Shown here in pieces: positions 44,734 through 54,130 of a stretch of DNA of 64,000 nt (its first letter is position 1; each line of letters begins with the position of its first letter). The notes under the pieces are model-generated. The model did no database searches. It was not told the origin of the DNA and worked only from the letters and a program-made list of their open reading frames with translations. The stretch is from positions 1 through 64,000 of the forward strand of contig PNJU01000007.1 in assembly GCA_013822015.1 (NCBI GenBank). The letters run 5' to 3'. Both the position numbers and the translations under genes were made by a program. The DNA is from Candidatus Puniceispirillum sp. GTDB taxonomy: Bacteria > Pseudomonadota > Alphaproteobacteria > Caedimonadales > UBA1908.

Positions 44734-45069
44734 TTACTTTGCAGCTTCGTGGGCAGCAGGAGCAGCCTCATGTGCCGCTGGAGCAGCTTCTGCAGGTGCA
44801 GCTTCGTGGGCAGCAGCAGGAGCAGCCTCATGTGCCGCTGGAGCAGCATCATGGGCAGCTGGTGCAGCTGGTGCAGCTTCAGCGCTTTGTGCAGCAGGCG
44901 CTGCCTCATGGCCAGCTTCAGCTGCTGGTGCAGCCTCGTGTCCTGCTTCTGCAGGTGCCGCAGCTTCTGGTGCAGGCGCAGCAGCTTCTTCTTGCTTCTT
45001 CTCGCCACAACCAAACAGAACGATGGCAGCAAGGGCACAACCCATTCCAATAAGAGACTTGTTAATCAT
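44734..45069 (-). CDS. Small Ala/His-rich lipoprotein
   Basis: A 111-residue predicted lipoprotein. The ATG at 45069 has AAGGAG 8 bases upstream. A signal peptide (MINKSLIGMGCALAAIVLFGC) ends in a lipobox with the acylated Cys at ~21, then EKKQEE. The rest is nearly all Ala, Pro, Glu and His: repeats of HEAAPAA and GHEAAPAAEA, about nine His at regular spacing. The spaced His could bind metal, but that is speculation; a flexible envelope spacer is equally possible. Family unknown. Monocistronic with a strong terminator. Confidence 0.78.
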   Translation of the reverse strand: MINKSLIGMGCALAAIVLFGCGEKKQEEAAAPAPEAAAPAEAGHEAAPAAEAGHEAAPAAQSAEAAPAAPAAHDAAPAAHEAAPAAAHEAAPAEAAPAAHEAAPAAHEAAK

Positions 45070-45215
45070 GTTCTTCTCCTTAAATACAAACACAGTATGG
45101 ACACAATGAACCAACTACAGGACAAGGCTATCACGGGCCCCAGTCTGTGGCAAGTCCGTCTTTTTAATACGCTATTTTCACAGGCACTGTGTGTTTTTTA
45201 CACATCGCCCTTTGT

Positions 45216-45250
45216 CAAAAAAAAAGGTGGCCAAAGCCACCCTTTTTTCT
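45216..45250 (-). terminator. Rho-independent terminator of the beta-barrel protein gene
   Basis: GGTGGC/GCCACC stem flanked by A/T runs (AAAAAGGGTGGC-TTTG-GCCACCTTTTTTTTT on the minus strand), ~15-45 bases past the stop. Confidence 0.9.
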
Positions 45251-45264
45251 TGGTCGAACAAATC

Positions 45265-45987
45265 CTACCAAACGCGGTACTTCACGTTCAACAAGAACGC
45301 GTTTGTACGTGGCTTAAGTCTGAAGTCAATAAGCCTTCCTCCACCGATATCATTAAATGAAGACGTGAAGTTTGAGTATTCAGTGTGCACATAGCGACCA
45401 CCAACTGTCATGCGCTCAGTAACAGGGAGGTCAATACCTGCACCAAATTCAACGCCTGTGAGACGCTTCGTTTTCTTAATATCGCGGCCAGCAAGTGCAA
45501 TTGCAGCAGACGCGTTTTGTGCGCCTAGGCGTGTTTCAAACTTTGTTGACACAACACCAACCAAAACATAGGGAAGGGCCTTGTCCACTAATCCACCAAG
45601 TTTCAGCGCTGCACCAAAGCTCTCCTTTGCCTTTACCTCTTGGTTTAAAGTCAAAGGAGTTTGAATGTTAAGGGAACTTTGCCCCTTCACGCTTTGAAGG
45701 TCACCCTTGATCTCAAGGCCTGCGAAGAGCTTATTGGAAAACACATGGCCATAGGAAAGGTCCAGACCAATGAGACCACCGCGCCCAGACACATCACTAC
45801 TACCGAAGTTAACCACATTTCTTTGGCCAGGAAGTCCCACATTAGAAAGACGATTCTCGGCCGTTACATAACCACCGTGAAGACCTACGGCAAAGCCACC
45901 ATGGGCTTTAGGATGGCAGTCAACCGCAAAGGCAGATACTGCCAACATAGGAACAGACAAAGCTGTCGCCAAAAGAACTTTTTTCAT
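45265..45987 (-). CDS. Outer membrane beta-barrel protein (OmpA/porin-like small barrel)
   Basis: A 240-residue protein with signal peptide MKKVLLATALSVPMLAVSAFA. The ATG at 45987 has GGAGAA at good distance and is preferred to an upstream in-frame start. The mature part alternates amphipathic strands and turns (FAVGLHGGYVTAENR, GGLIGLDLSYGHVFSNKLFAGLEIKG, LTGVEFGAGIDLPVTERMTVGGRYVHTEYS) and ends in an aromatic-rich strand closing with ...KYRVW, the C-terminal aromatic typical of BAM substrates. About eight strands are expected, as in the alphaproteobacterial outer-membrane/surface-antigen barrels. No specific ligand can be assigned. Confidence 0.85.
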   Translation of the reverse strand: MKKVLLATALSVPMLAVSAFAVDCHPKAHGGFAVGLHGGYVTAENRLSNVGLPGQRNVVNFGSSDVSGRGGLIGLDLSYGHVFSNKLFAGLEIKGDLQSVKGQSSLNIQTPLTLNQEVKAKESFGAALKLGGLVDKALPYVLVGVVSTKFETRLGAQNASAAIALAGRDIKKTKRLTGVEFGAGIDLPVTERMTVGGRYVHTEYSNFTSSFNDIGGGRLIDFRLKPRTNAFLLNVKYRVW

Positions 45988-46053
45988 TATTTTTTCTCCA
46001 TAAAAGTCTCTACATGGGTGATGGGGAGAAAACACTCTCCCCATCACACGCAA

Positions 46054-46704
46054 TTAGCCAAGAAGCGATGTGACAGCGATCGTTAGTGTGCCACCTCCAG
46101 CAACTGCTGCCTTTGTGGCTGCGCCATTAGGGATCACAAGGTTATCACCACCGTCGGGAACAAGGAGTGCAACCTGGGCCTTAAAGTGCGTCAGGATGGA
46201 ATCTGCTTTCCCAAAGAGATCCGGTGCCCCACCGTAACCCACACCCAACTTGCCTTCAACAAGAATAATCTCTTGTTCAATATCGATAGCGCTTCCTGCG
46301 TGGAGGGCATTACGGTTGTTTGTAAGACTGGTGACAAGGTCAACGGCGCCACCATCGGAGAGAGCCTTGGCTGCGTTGATGCGTGCCTCGGTGGTTCCTG
46401 CACCACCCAAGCTTGCATCGAGAGCCGCAATGCGTGCCGTGGTGGTTCCTGCACTACCCAAGCTTGCATTGATAGCCGCAATGCGGTCTGAAGTGGTTCC
46501 TGCACCACCCAAAAGGGCATCAAGGGCAGAGGTATCAGCGCTTGTGCTGCCACCTGAGCCGCCAACTGACGCGCTTGTTGGCGTGATAACAAGCGGTGCA
46601 TCATTAGCTATATCAGCCCAAAGAGACGATAGGGTTGCGCTTGCTTGGCCTGCAAAAGATGTGAGTGCAACAGCAAAGGCTGTGCCGAGAAGAATTTTTT
46701 TCAT
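46054..46704 (-). CDS. Secreted Gly/Ala/Thr-rich protein with three short repeats
   Basis: Unknown 216-residue exported protein. The ATG has a strong GGAGG 8 bases upstream. Signal peptide: MKKILLGTAFAVALTSFAGQASA. Residues ~60-110 hold three tandem copies of a ~16-residue unit of the type LGGAGTTxxRIAALxAS, followed by a more complex C-terminal half (EIILVEGKLGVGYGGAPDLFG ... LTIAVTSLLG). It lies 66 bases ahead of the beta-barrel gene on the same strand, so the two could be co-expressed surface proteins. No family recognised. Confidence 0.75.
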   Translation of the reverse strand: MKKILLGTAFAVALTSFAGQASATLSSLWADIANDAPLVITPTSASVGGSGGSTSADTSALDALLGGAGTTSDRIAAINASLGSAGTTTARIAALDASLGGAGTTEARINAAKALSDGGAVDLVTSLTNNRNALHAGSAIDIEQEIILVEGKLGVGYGGAPDLFGKADSILTHFKAQVALLVPDGGDNLVIPNGAATKAAVAGGGTLTIAVTSLLG

Positions 46705-46758
46705 CTAAGTCCTCCTAGATGGGTTAGAAACAAGATCTTGCGATCACCAACACCTTTG

Positions 46759-46787
46759 CATCTACAATGCGGTTCATGCAAGGTCAA
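46759..46787 (-). promoter_or_regulatory. Possible promoter of the 46054-46704 gene
   Basis: On the minus strand TTGACC (46787-46782), 17-base spacer, TAGATG (46764-46759), 55 bases before the start codon. Confidence 0.4.
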
Positions 46788-46933
46788 AAAATGTGATTCC
46801 TTGGACTTTTGACAATGGTGTGACACGCGCGCAACAGTTGCATTTTTTCAATACACAGAGTTGCGATAACAGCGTGGGGGCTTCATTTTCTTCTTGCGTC
46901 AAAACGTAATGCAACATACATTGCGCCTTACTT

Positions 46934-47009
<76 letters not shown>

Positions 47010-47099
47010 AAGACCTTATGACCACACGCTTTCACGATTTGTACAAAAGGGCAAAATGAGATATTATCTCATTGAGATCCTTTGGAGCGACCTGTGAAC

Positions 47100-48386
47100 A
47101 TGACGACGTGGAGAGAAAGTTTTGCCGCTTATACCCAACCAAGGGTTTTGGGTATTCTCTTTTTGGGTTTCTCCAGTGGTCTGCCTTTTCTTTTGACTCT
47201 GGCCACGCTTCACGTATGGCTTTTAGAAGTTGGCTTAAGCAAAACAACCATGGGCCTCTTTGCCTTTGCGACCCTCCCGTATTGCCTGAAATTTCTGTGG
47301 GCGCCCCTTGTGGATCACATGCGCTTGCCGTTCTTTTGCGAGGTTTTTGGACAACGCAAAGGGTGGATGCTGGCAAGCCAGCTCACACTTATGGCGTGCC
47401 TGCTCTTTTTAGGAGCCACAAATCCTGCCTCCTCACCTCTTCTTACTGCCGTGGCCGCTTTTTTGGTGGCAAGCGCCTCCGCGACCCAGGATATTGTTGT
47501 GGAGGCGTACCGCATCGAATCCCTTAAAACCCGTGACTGGGGCCCCGGGGCGGGGGCGTCCAGTTTTGGATACCGTATGGGCATGTGGGTCTCAGGCGCG
47601 GGATCCTTGTACTTGGCCGCGTCTTTTTCATGGTTTTGTGTCTATGCCTTTATGGCGGCCTGTGTCTTTGTGGGCCTCATTACAACCTTACTGAGTCAAG
47701 AGCCCACATCAGTGCCATCAGCCCATCGCAGCACGCCTCTTGTAAGCAGACAACACTTTTATGTGCGTGCCACAAACGCCTTGAAGGGCCTCTTGCGACA
47801 AGAGCACCTGGCGACCACCCTTGGCTTTATCTTTCTCTATAAAGTCGGCGACACGGTCCTCAATACCATGACCATGCCCTTTCTGCTGGAAATTGGGTTT
47901 TCAAAGGTGGAAATTGCCCACGTCGCCAAGTCCTTTGGCATAGGTGCCGCCGTTTTAGGAGCCTTTATGGGTGGCGTCCTCTTAGCCCGCGTGTCCTTGT
48001 CGAAGATTCTTGTCCTGTGCGCGTCCCTTCAGGTGCTGGCAAGCCTTATGTTCATGGCCCAGGCACACATGGGCGCCAATATGCCTTTTTTGTTCCTGAG
48101 CATGGGCATTGAGCATGTCACATGTGGTATGGGCACGACTGCGTATCTTGTGTTTCTTTCTGCGCGGTGCCAACGCCCCTTTACCGCAACCCACTTTGCC
48201 CTTTTATGTTCTTTTGGTTCCCTATGCCGCGTGTGCCTGTCCAGTATCGGCGGTTTTGTGGCCGACCAGGTCACATGGGATACCTTCTACCTGATCACAG
48301 CCATTGCGTGCCTGCCTTGTGTGCTCCTCCTGGCCCACAAACCCGCCTCTTTCCCCACCCATACCCAAGCTTTGGGGCACGCCTAA
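47100..48386 (+). CDS. ampG: AmpG-like MFS muropeptide permease
   Basis: A 428-residue major facilitator protein with ~12 membrane helices. AmpG features are visible: GFSSGLPFLLTLATLHVWLLE near the N-terminus, TLPYCLKFLWAPLVDHM, the loop QRKGWMLASQL, and the family signature SATQDIVVEAYRIESL. AmpG imports GlcNAc-anhydroMurNAc peptides for wall recycling, which ties it to the dcw and PBP genes in the window. The ATG at 47100 (GGAG 12 bases upstream) is used; a GTG two codons earlier has closer SD spacing. It abuts the next gene without a gap. Confidence 0.88.
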   Translation: MTTWRESFAAYTQPRVLGILFLGFSSGLPFLLTLATLHVWLLEVGLSKTTMGLFAFATLPYCLKFLWAPLVDHMRLPFFCEVFGQRKGWMLASQLTLMACLLFLGATNPASSPLLTAVAAFLVASASATQDIVVEAYRIESLKTRDWGPGAGASSFGYRMGMWVSGAGSLYLAASFSWFCVYAFMAACVFVGLITTLLSQEPTSVPSAHRSTPLVSRQHFYVRATNALKGLLRQEHLATTLGFIFLYKVGDTVLNTMTMPFLLEIGFSKVEIAHVAKSFGIGAAVLGAFMGGVLLARVSLSKILVLCASLQVLASLMFMAQAHMGANMPFLFLSMGIEHVTCGMGTTAYLVFLSARCQRPFTATHFALLCSFGSLCRVCLSSIGGFVADQVTWDTFYLITAIACLPCVLLLAHKPASFPTHTQALGHA

Positions 48387-49475
48387 ATGCACCACAGTGA
48401 CTTGCAGGCCCACGACATCTTCCACAATCTTTTGGAGTCGCGCGCGACACCCGTTGCACACATTGTTTTGAACCGCCCAGAAAGCCTCAACGCCCTGTCC
48501 CGGGAGATGATGGACCGCTTGGCGGACATCATGCTGGAGTACGCCCAGAATCCTAAGGTCACGGCCGTCCTTATCTCTGGGCGAGGCACCCGCGCTTTTT
48601 GCGCAGGTGGGGATCTGCGCGCAGTCTTTGTTGCCAGAGCAAAGGGGGACTTCCCCTTTTTATCCACCCTGTTTGCCCGCGAATACACCTACAACCTACG
48701 CCTGCACACTTTGCAAAAACCCCACATTGCCCTTATCCATGGCATTGTCATGGGCGGAGGCGTTGGGGCGAGCGTTCACGGATCTCATCGTGTCCTGTGC
48801 GAAACAACGACCTTGGCCATGCCAGAAACAGGTATTGGGTACTTTCCCGATGTGGGTGTGAGCAACATCTTTCACAAAGCCCCAGGCAAGATTGGCCTTT
48901 ATCTGGCACTCACCGGTGCGCGCATTAGTGCAGCTGATGCGCTCTATGCCGGCTTTGGCACCCACTTCGTGCCTCAGTCCTGTTTCGCAGAACTTGAAAG
49001 GGCTCTTCTCAAGGCCGCACCCTCGACCCTTGAGCAAACAGACGCTGTGCTCAAACCCTTTTGTGAGGCGTCGCCTGCCTCACAGCTTGAAGAGCACCAG
49101 GACCTGATCGATGACGCCTTTACGGGTACCAGCGTCCACGAGATTTTAGAGAACTTGCGCGCGAACCCCCACCCCTTTTGCCAAGAAACCTACGCGTTGC
49201 TCATGACGCGCTCGCCCATAAGTCTGCTTGTGACCCATGAGTACGTGCGGCGCGTGGAGAGCATGTCCTTTGAAGAGACCATGCGCCTTGAGTATCTGAT
49301 GAGCCAGCATTTTGTAAGAGGCGCTGACTTTATCGAGGGCATTCGCGCCGCGGTCATTGATAAGGATAGAAGCCCTCAGTGGCAGCACGCGGCCATACAG
49401 GATGTCACAGAAAAAGAGGTGCTTGCCTATTTTGACGCAACACCTTTTGAGACAAATCTGCCCTTTCCTTCCTAA
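48387..49475 (+). CDS. Enoyl-CoA hydratase/isomerase family, 3-hydroxyisobutyryl-CoA hydrolase-like
   Basis: A 362-residue crotonase-fold enzyme. It has VLNRPESLNALSREMM, the oxyanion-hole FCAGGDLRAVF, HGIVMGGGVGASVHGSHRV, and MPETGIGYFPDVGVSNI, which together with the length (~350 rather than 260) and the C-terminal HIBCH-type region point to 3-hydroxyisobutyryl-CoA hydrolase. That enzyme releases 3-hydroxyisobutyrate in valine breakdown. A plain enoyl-CoA hydratase is less likely because of the length. Its ATG directly follows the ampG stop; the pairing looks transcriptional rather than functional. Confidence 0.88.
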   Translation: MHHSDLQAHDIFHNLLESRATPVAHIVLNRPESLNALSREMMDRLADIMLEYAQNPKVTAVLISGRGTRAFCAGGDLRAVFVARAKGDFPFLSTLFAREYTYNLRLHTLQKPHIALIHGIVMGGGVGASVHGSHRVLCETTTLAMPETGIGYFPDVGVSNIFHKAPGKIGLYLALTGARISAADALYAGFGTHFVPQSCFAELERALLKAAPSTLEQTDAVLKPFCEASPASQLEEHQDLIDDAFTGTSVHEILENLRANPHPFCQETYALLMTRSPISLLVTHEYVRRVESMSFEETMRLEYLMSQHFVRGADFIEGIRAAVIDKDRSPQWQHAAIQDVTEKEVLAYFDATPFETNLPFPS

Positions 49476-49586
49476 GCACAAATATCACATCTCAGGCCAG
49501 ACCATCACCGTCCCGCCGTATGTTGTTGACATTTGCTTTAAATTTCTCAAAAATTTTAAACATATGCAAAAGGGAGGTATAATTCT

Positions 49587-51476
49587 ATGAAATGTCACAA
49601 CAAGATAGCACTTACGGCGGCGCTCTTTTCTCTTGGCTTTTTTGCCAGTGGATGTGAGCACTCCGACGATACCAGCAGCACACATGCAGCCAAGGATCCA
49701 GGGCGCAAGGCTGCGGCTGAGATTCTTGCCCAAAAGGGTGACCAAAACCCCCAAGCGAAAAAGGGTGTTGAGTTCATGTTGGCTGGCGACTTCCGCCAAG
49801 CCAACCAAGCCTTTAACTCTGCCCTTTTGAATGATCAGACCAACCCATGGCTTCACTATTTGAATGGTCTGTGTTACCAACTGACCGCCCAAAAGGGAGA
49901 CGCAGCACAGTACGATCTGGCGCAGGTTGGATTTGAGCAGGCCCTCAAATATGATCCCACCAATGTGCAAGCCTCACTCCAGTTGGCGCGTCTGTTTGCA
50001 GACAAAAAGGACTTTCACCGGGCGCAAGAAGAGTACGCCAACGTCCTTATCCTTGATCCATCCCACAAAGAGGCCGCCTATGAGCTTGCCCGTGCAGCTT
50101 ACAATAGCGGTGACGTGAGAGTAGCCCATGCGACCATTTTACGCGCGGCGCAACTCATGCCAAATCGCCCAGAAGTTCTGCAAGCCAAAGCTATGATTTT
50201 GGCCGCCGCAGGCAAGGCTGATGAAGCCATGACAACCCTTGCCAACTATCAAAAAGTAGCCAAGAATCCTGCCCAGGTCGCTCAAACAAAACGCCGCATA
50301 AATGACTGGAATAATCTCTATGCCCAGGGGCTCGTCCTTGCACAGGCCGCCGCCCCCGAAACCATCACGGACGAAGTCCCAGCGGAAGAGCCCGCCCCCG
50401 GTGACCCCGCCGGTGGTGACGCACAGCAACAGCCTGCTGCGGCGCCTGCGCCAGCGGCCGCCAACACTCCTGGCCAAGGCGAAATGGTCGTCCTTGACGC
50501 CGTTGTCCTACGTGTGAGCGAAATCGGCACAACAACCAAAGGGAACAACATCCTCAATAACTTCACACTTGGTATCTCACCAGGAAACTATGGCCGTGGT
50601 TGGTCAAAGGCAATGAATAATGGCGCGTCTCCAACCCAAACTATCGCTGGTGCCGCAGCCGGATTCACCGGTGTTGCTGACGGAGGCTCCAACACACGTA
50701 TTTTCAACCAAGGCATTAGCTTTGGTACCATTAACTACAACCTCAATATCGCCAACGCGGTACGCCAGTATATTGAGATTGTGGGACGCCCATCACTTGT
50801 CGCAAGCGTTGGCAAAGCTGCCTCTTTCTTCTCGGGTAAAGAACTCACCCTGGGCCTGACGGGTCAGTACAGCGGCTCCATTCAAAAGATTCCTGTGGGA
50901 TCAACCCTTAAGGTCACCCCCACGGCCCTCAAAAATGGCATGGTTTCCCTTGACGTCTCCCTTTACGGCAGCATTATCCCTGATCTTGATGTGGCCAACG
51001 CGGACCCAACCAATAAGTGGACAAACATTGGTTTGAGTAAGGTCGCAACAACCGTTGAGGTGCCACTGGGACACACAGTCATGCTGGGCGGCATCACAGA
51101 ACGTATTGATATTCATCAAAAATCTGGATTCCCTATCCTACAAGATTTACCAGGCATTCAGTACTTGTTCTCAGAGGAGACAACGGACAGTGAGCGTAAG
51201 TCTGTGATGTATCTCATCACACCACGCTCTTACAATGAGAACAGAGAGAAGTTGCAAAAAATCACTGAATTCTGCAAAGACCGTCAAAACATGAAAGAGC
51301 TGGAGAACCGCAACAAAAACTGGTTTGATCCTGATTACAACATGGTTGTGACCATGAAGCATCTGTCCCCGCTTTACAGAGAATTTAGAAGTGGAGATCT
51401 TGATCCTGTGTGGTGGAACTTGCCGGAACATCTTGATGAGCAAGTGGACCAGATTGTTTCATTCTTGTATTACTAG
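49587..51476 (+). CDS. TPR-secretin fusion lipoprotein (type II/III/IV pilus secretin-like)
   Basis: A 629-residue outer-membrane candidate. The ATG has GGGAGG 9-10 bases upstream. A lipoprotein signal (…FFASGC, Cys ~23) is followed by four or so TPR units (~50-225: GDFRQANQAFNSALL, YDLAQVGFEQALKYDPTNVQ, FHRAQEEYANVLILDPSHKE, GDVRVAHATILRAAQLMP). A Pro/Ala-rich linker (~245-290) leads to a secretin domain (~300-560) with the late secretin signature TVMLGGITERIDIHQKSGFPILQDLPGIQYLF and VMYLITPRSY. It resembles a TadD-like TPR pilotin fused to a CpaC/RcpA-like secretin. The usual partner genes (ATPase, inner-membrane platform) are not in the window. Confidence 0.85.
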   Translation: MKCHNKIALTAALFSLGFFASGCEHSDDTSSTHAAKDPGRKAAAEILAQKGDQNPQAKKGVEFMLAGDFRQANQAFNSALLNDQTNPWLHYLNGLCYQLTAQKGDAAQYDLAQVGFEQALKYDPTNVQASLQLARLFADKKDFHRAQEEYANVLILDPSHKEAAYELARAAYNSGDVRVAHATILRAAQLMPNRPEVLQAKAMILAAAGKADEAMTTLANYQKVAKNPAQVAQTKRRINDWNNLYAQGLVLAQAAAPETITDEVPAEEPAPGDPAGGDAQQQPAAAPAPAAANTPGQGEMVVLDAVVLRVSEIGTTTKGNNILNNFTLGISPGNYGRGWSKAMNNGASPTQTIAGAAAGFTGVADGGSNTRIFNQGISFGTINYNLNIANAVRQYIEIVGRPSLVASVGKAASFFSGKELTLGLTGQYSGSIQKIPVGSTLKVTPTALKNGMVSLDVSLYGSIIPDLDVANADPTNKWTNIGLSKVATTVEVPLGHTVMLGGITERIDIHQKSGFPILQDLPGIQYLFSEETTDSERKSVMYLITPRSYNENREKLQKITEFCKDRQNMKELENRNKNWFDPDYNMVVTMKHLSPLYREFRSGDLDPVWWNLPEHLDEQVDQIVSFLYY

Positions 51477-51670
51477 TACATACTTCAATATTACTTGGGC
51501 GGAGGTGCGCAGCACCTTTGCCCATTTCTTTTTTGACAAAAAAAGCTTGCTTACATTTTATTAACCATTAAAACAGACAATGGCCAAGGCCTTCCTTTGC
51601 TAGGTCTTGTGGGTTTAGACCGTTACAGACGCGCACGGGCCATCAAAGCCCAGAGACTTTGGAACGATAA

Positions 51671-54106
51671 ATGTGGATGATTGTGATGCGATTTGTTTTT
51701 TTTGTTTTGTTTTTTCTTTATCACTTGCCTGTTTGGTCAACCGCCTCGGATGATGCGCCAACAAGGCCTCTGACAAAAGCGGGCCTGAGCACCTCCGCCC
51801 CCCCCTCACTGCGCTTGAGAGTCTCGCCCGTGGACCAAGACGCAGGAGCAACACTTGAAACACCTCGCCGTCAAAGCCCGTCTCCCCGCATAGCTTATCT
51901 CATCTCACTTTTTCAGACAGATCCCAGGCCTCCCGAATCAGACACGCCAATTCCTGCAACGCCGCGCTCTAGCTTTGCCCAAGCTTTTTTCAATGCCCTG
52001 TCAAGACAAAGCCATGGTGAGTTGAGAGACCCTAACGCACCAGCAAGCACATCCCAAAGCGCCCCATCATCACCCCACAAAAGCTCGCCGCACTCAAGCT
52101 TTACACGGGTGTTCACCCCGCGATCCGGTGGATCTCCGCGCGCAAGCGTGATTCAGTCACCTTCGCCACGTAAAGGCTCGCCACGCACGGACTTTTCAGC
52201 CGGTGCAAAGCGGTCTGAGAAATCGCCTCGCGCCAGCCTCTCACGGGACAGTTCCCTGCGCAGTCTTGTCACAACGGAGCTCATGCAATCTTCCTCTAGC
52301 TCAGAAACCGTCAGTGCACTCGAAGAGCAAGCCTGTCTCACACAGGCCCCGCCCAGCACGTCTCTTCCACAAGGTATCCGACCGGCTTTAAAACCTCGGC
52401 GCTCAGCTTTGCCCCTACAAACAGCCAAAACGCCCCGAGTACTGGCCAGCGCAAAGCCACTCACCCTTGACGAAGAAGACATAGGAGACTCTCAAAAAGC
52501 CAAAGACGATACCCTTCCACCAAGGATCACACCACCCCTCATGCTTTCATCAGCAAGCTTAGAGGACATCAATGAATCACGTGCCGCCGCCCCGCCCATT
52601 GCACGGGGCAACTCACCCATTCCAAAACTGGATGTTCTGTGCACAAAAGACGCCCTCATAGATTTTAGCCAGCATCAGGCAGCTTTTTTTACCTCACTCG
52701 AGACCCATAAAAGCACCCTAATGCGCAGGGATGTCATTGCCGAGCATCAAATTCTCAATCGTGCAAAAGCTCTCCCCTTCGCGAATATCGAGGCCGAGTG
52801 CTCTCAAAGTGCTTTTATACGCGATGCCCCCCTTCCCTCACTCAAGGATCATAAGATAACGCTTTTAACACTCTTCCTTTACATGACCCATAACACCCGG
52901 GAGTTCACGCATCGCTACACAGGCAAGCAAGAACACTTCAAGCTTTATCATTTGGAGCCAACCATGCTCCTGATGACGCGGCTTCACATTTTCGCACTCC
53001 AGCATCAAAAGCGCATTTATGATACCTACAGTGCCCTATATTCCCTTTGCGACCAGACGCAAAAGGAAGCTTTCTTGCAGCACGTTGGTGTCTATAACGC
53101 CTCCATCGCCGAGGAGTATGCGGGGCAAAGCTTATCCCGTCCAGCAAGCCTCATGTATCATCCAGAGACAGCTCACCATACGTGGCGCAACATCCCGCAA
53201 CCAAACTTGCCAATCTTCCATGTGCGCGTGCCTGTGGAAGCAGATGAAGATGCTCCTTCAACACAAGCTGCAAGCACCTCTGCTCAGGAGGTCCCCCCAC
53301 AAGCCTTCGAAACAGTGTCTTTGCTTTCTTTAAGTCAAAAGCGGCAGGATCTCTTTTTTGAACCCGTTAAGCGGGACCCCTCCTTCTACGACGGCCCCCT
53401 CTTTTGCATGTTACTCGAACATGACTCCCCCTTCCTTGGCATCCTCACACTCTTTGCAGATGCACGCACGCGTGCCAAAGCTAAGGAGGCAGACTTTGAA
53501 GCAACAACCTCCCCCATTATGTCCTCAAGCTCTTCGTCAAGCTCACCCGAAGACCCCGCCCGCTCAAAGGGTAAAAAGTCTAGGGGCAAAAGCACCTCAT
53601 TTCATCTGCCAACCCTGCACTTCTCATCTCCCTTAAGTGTGCTTCCTGGCGCGTTAAAGCTCTCGCCCCGCGACAAGCACGTCACCCCCCTTCGCGAGAG
53701 CCCTGGACATACGCCCCGGGTGATACCCAACAACCACGTCGTGTCTTTTTCAGACCACAGCTCCCGGGATTCCATTGAGCGCACAGATTCTGACTCCTCG
53801 GGTGCTGTGAGTTTTCGCGCATATCAGCCAGAGGTTGGTTCACGGGGACCCCATGACAGCATTGTACACGCAGAACCAGAATCTCACAGTCCCTCTGGCG
53901 CCCCCATCTCCTTCCGCACAGCCCTTCGTGAGATTGGCGCACGCTCGGTGTCGGGGGAGTTAGAATACACAAACCCCGACCGCAAGCACGCGAGGCACGG
54001 CACTTCAAAGAGCCGCGTTTCAAAAAGCACGCACAAAAAAAGCACTGCACCAAAGGTCTCTAAAGCGGAGAAAAAAGCCTCAAAGAAAAGCAAATCTAAA
54101 ACATAA
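51671..54106 (+). CDS. Large Ser/Pro-rich secreted protein with central helical domain
   Basis: Unknown 811-residue exported protein. Start at 51671 (GGAAC before) or the ATG at 51686; both give the hydrophobic FVFFVLFFLYHLPVWSTAS signal. Residues ~30-320 are Ser/Pro/Arg-rich, with many S-P-R and S-S-P motifs (SPRASVIQSPSPRKGSPRT). A more ordered part at ~325-545 contains long helices (FSQHQAAFFTSLETHKSTLM ... TRLHIFALQHQKRIYDTYSAL ... HVGVYNASIAEEYAGQSL). The remainder is again Ser-rich, closing with a Lys-rich tail (KKSTAPKVSKAEKKASKKSK). The SPR-rich arms look like eukaryotic kinase-substrate sequence, so a host-directed effector is conceivable. The helical domain may be a remote relative of the family A N-domain. 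Confidence 0.72.
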   Translation: MWMIVMRFVFFVLFFLYHLPVWSTASDDAPTRPLTKAGLSTSAPPSLRLRVSPVDQDAGATLETPRRQSPSPRIAYLISLFQTDPRPPESDTPIPATPRSSFAQAFFNALSRQSHGELRDPNAPASTSQSAPSSPHKSSPHSSFTRVFTPRSGGSPRASVIQSPSPRKGSPRTDFSAGAKRSEKSPRASLSRDSSLRSLVTTELMQSSSSSETVSALEEQACLTQAPPSTSLPQGIRPALKPRRSALPLQTAKTPRVLASAKPLTLDEEDIGDSQKAKDDTLPPRITPPLMLSSASLEDINESRAAAPPIARGNSPIPKLDVLCTKDALIDFSQHQAAFFTSLETHKSTLMRRDVIAEHQILNRAKALPFANIEAECSQSAFIRDAPLPSLKDHKITLLTLFLYMTHNTREFTHRYTGKQEHFKLYHLEPTMLLMTRLHIFALQHQKRIYDTYSALYSLCDQTQKEAFLQHVGVYNASIAEEYAGQSLSRPASLMYHPETAHHTWRNIPQPNLPIFHVRVPVEADEDAPSTQAASTSAQEVPPQAFETVSLLSLSQKRQDLFFEPVKRDPSFYDGPLFCMLLEHDSPFLGILTLFADARTRAKAKEADFEATTSPIMSSSSSSSSPEDPARSKGKKSRGKSTSFHLPTLHFSSPLSVLPGALKLSPRDKHVTPLRESPGHTPRVIPNNHVVSFSDHSSRDSIERTDSDSSGAVSFRAYQPEVGSRGPHDSIVHAEPESHSPSGAPISFRTALREIGARSVSGELEYTNPDRKHARHGTSKSRVSKSTHKKSTAPKVSKAEKKASKKSKSKT

Positions 54107-54130
54107 CAATGGGCGCACGCCCCTCGCCCT

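Noticed and set aside
54107-54130. Short GGGCG-CAC-GCCC hairpin between the Ser/Pro-rich gene and fliR as a terminator
   Set aside because: The stem is only 5 bp and has no T-run on either strand.
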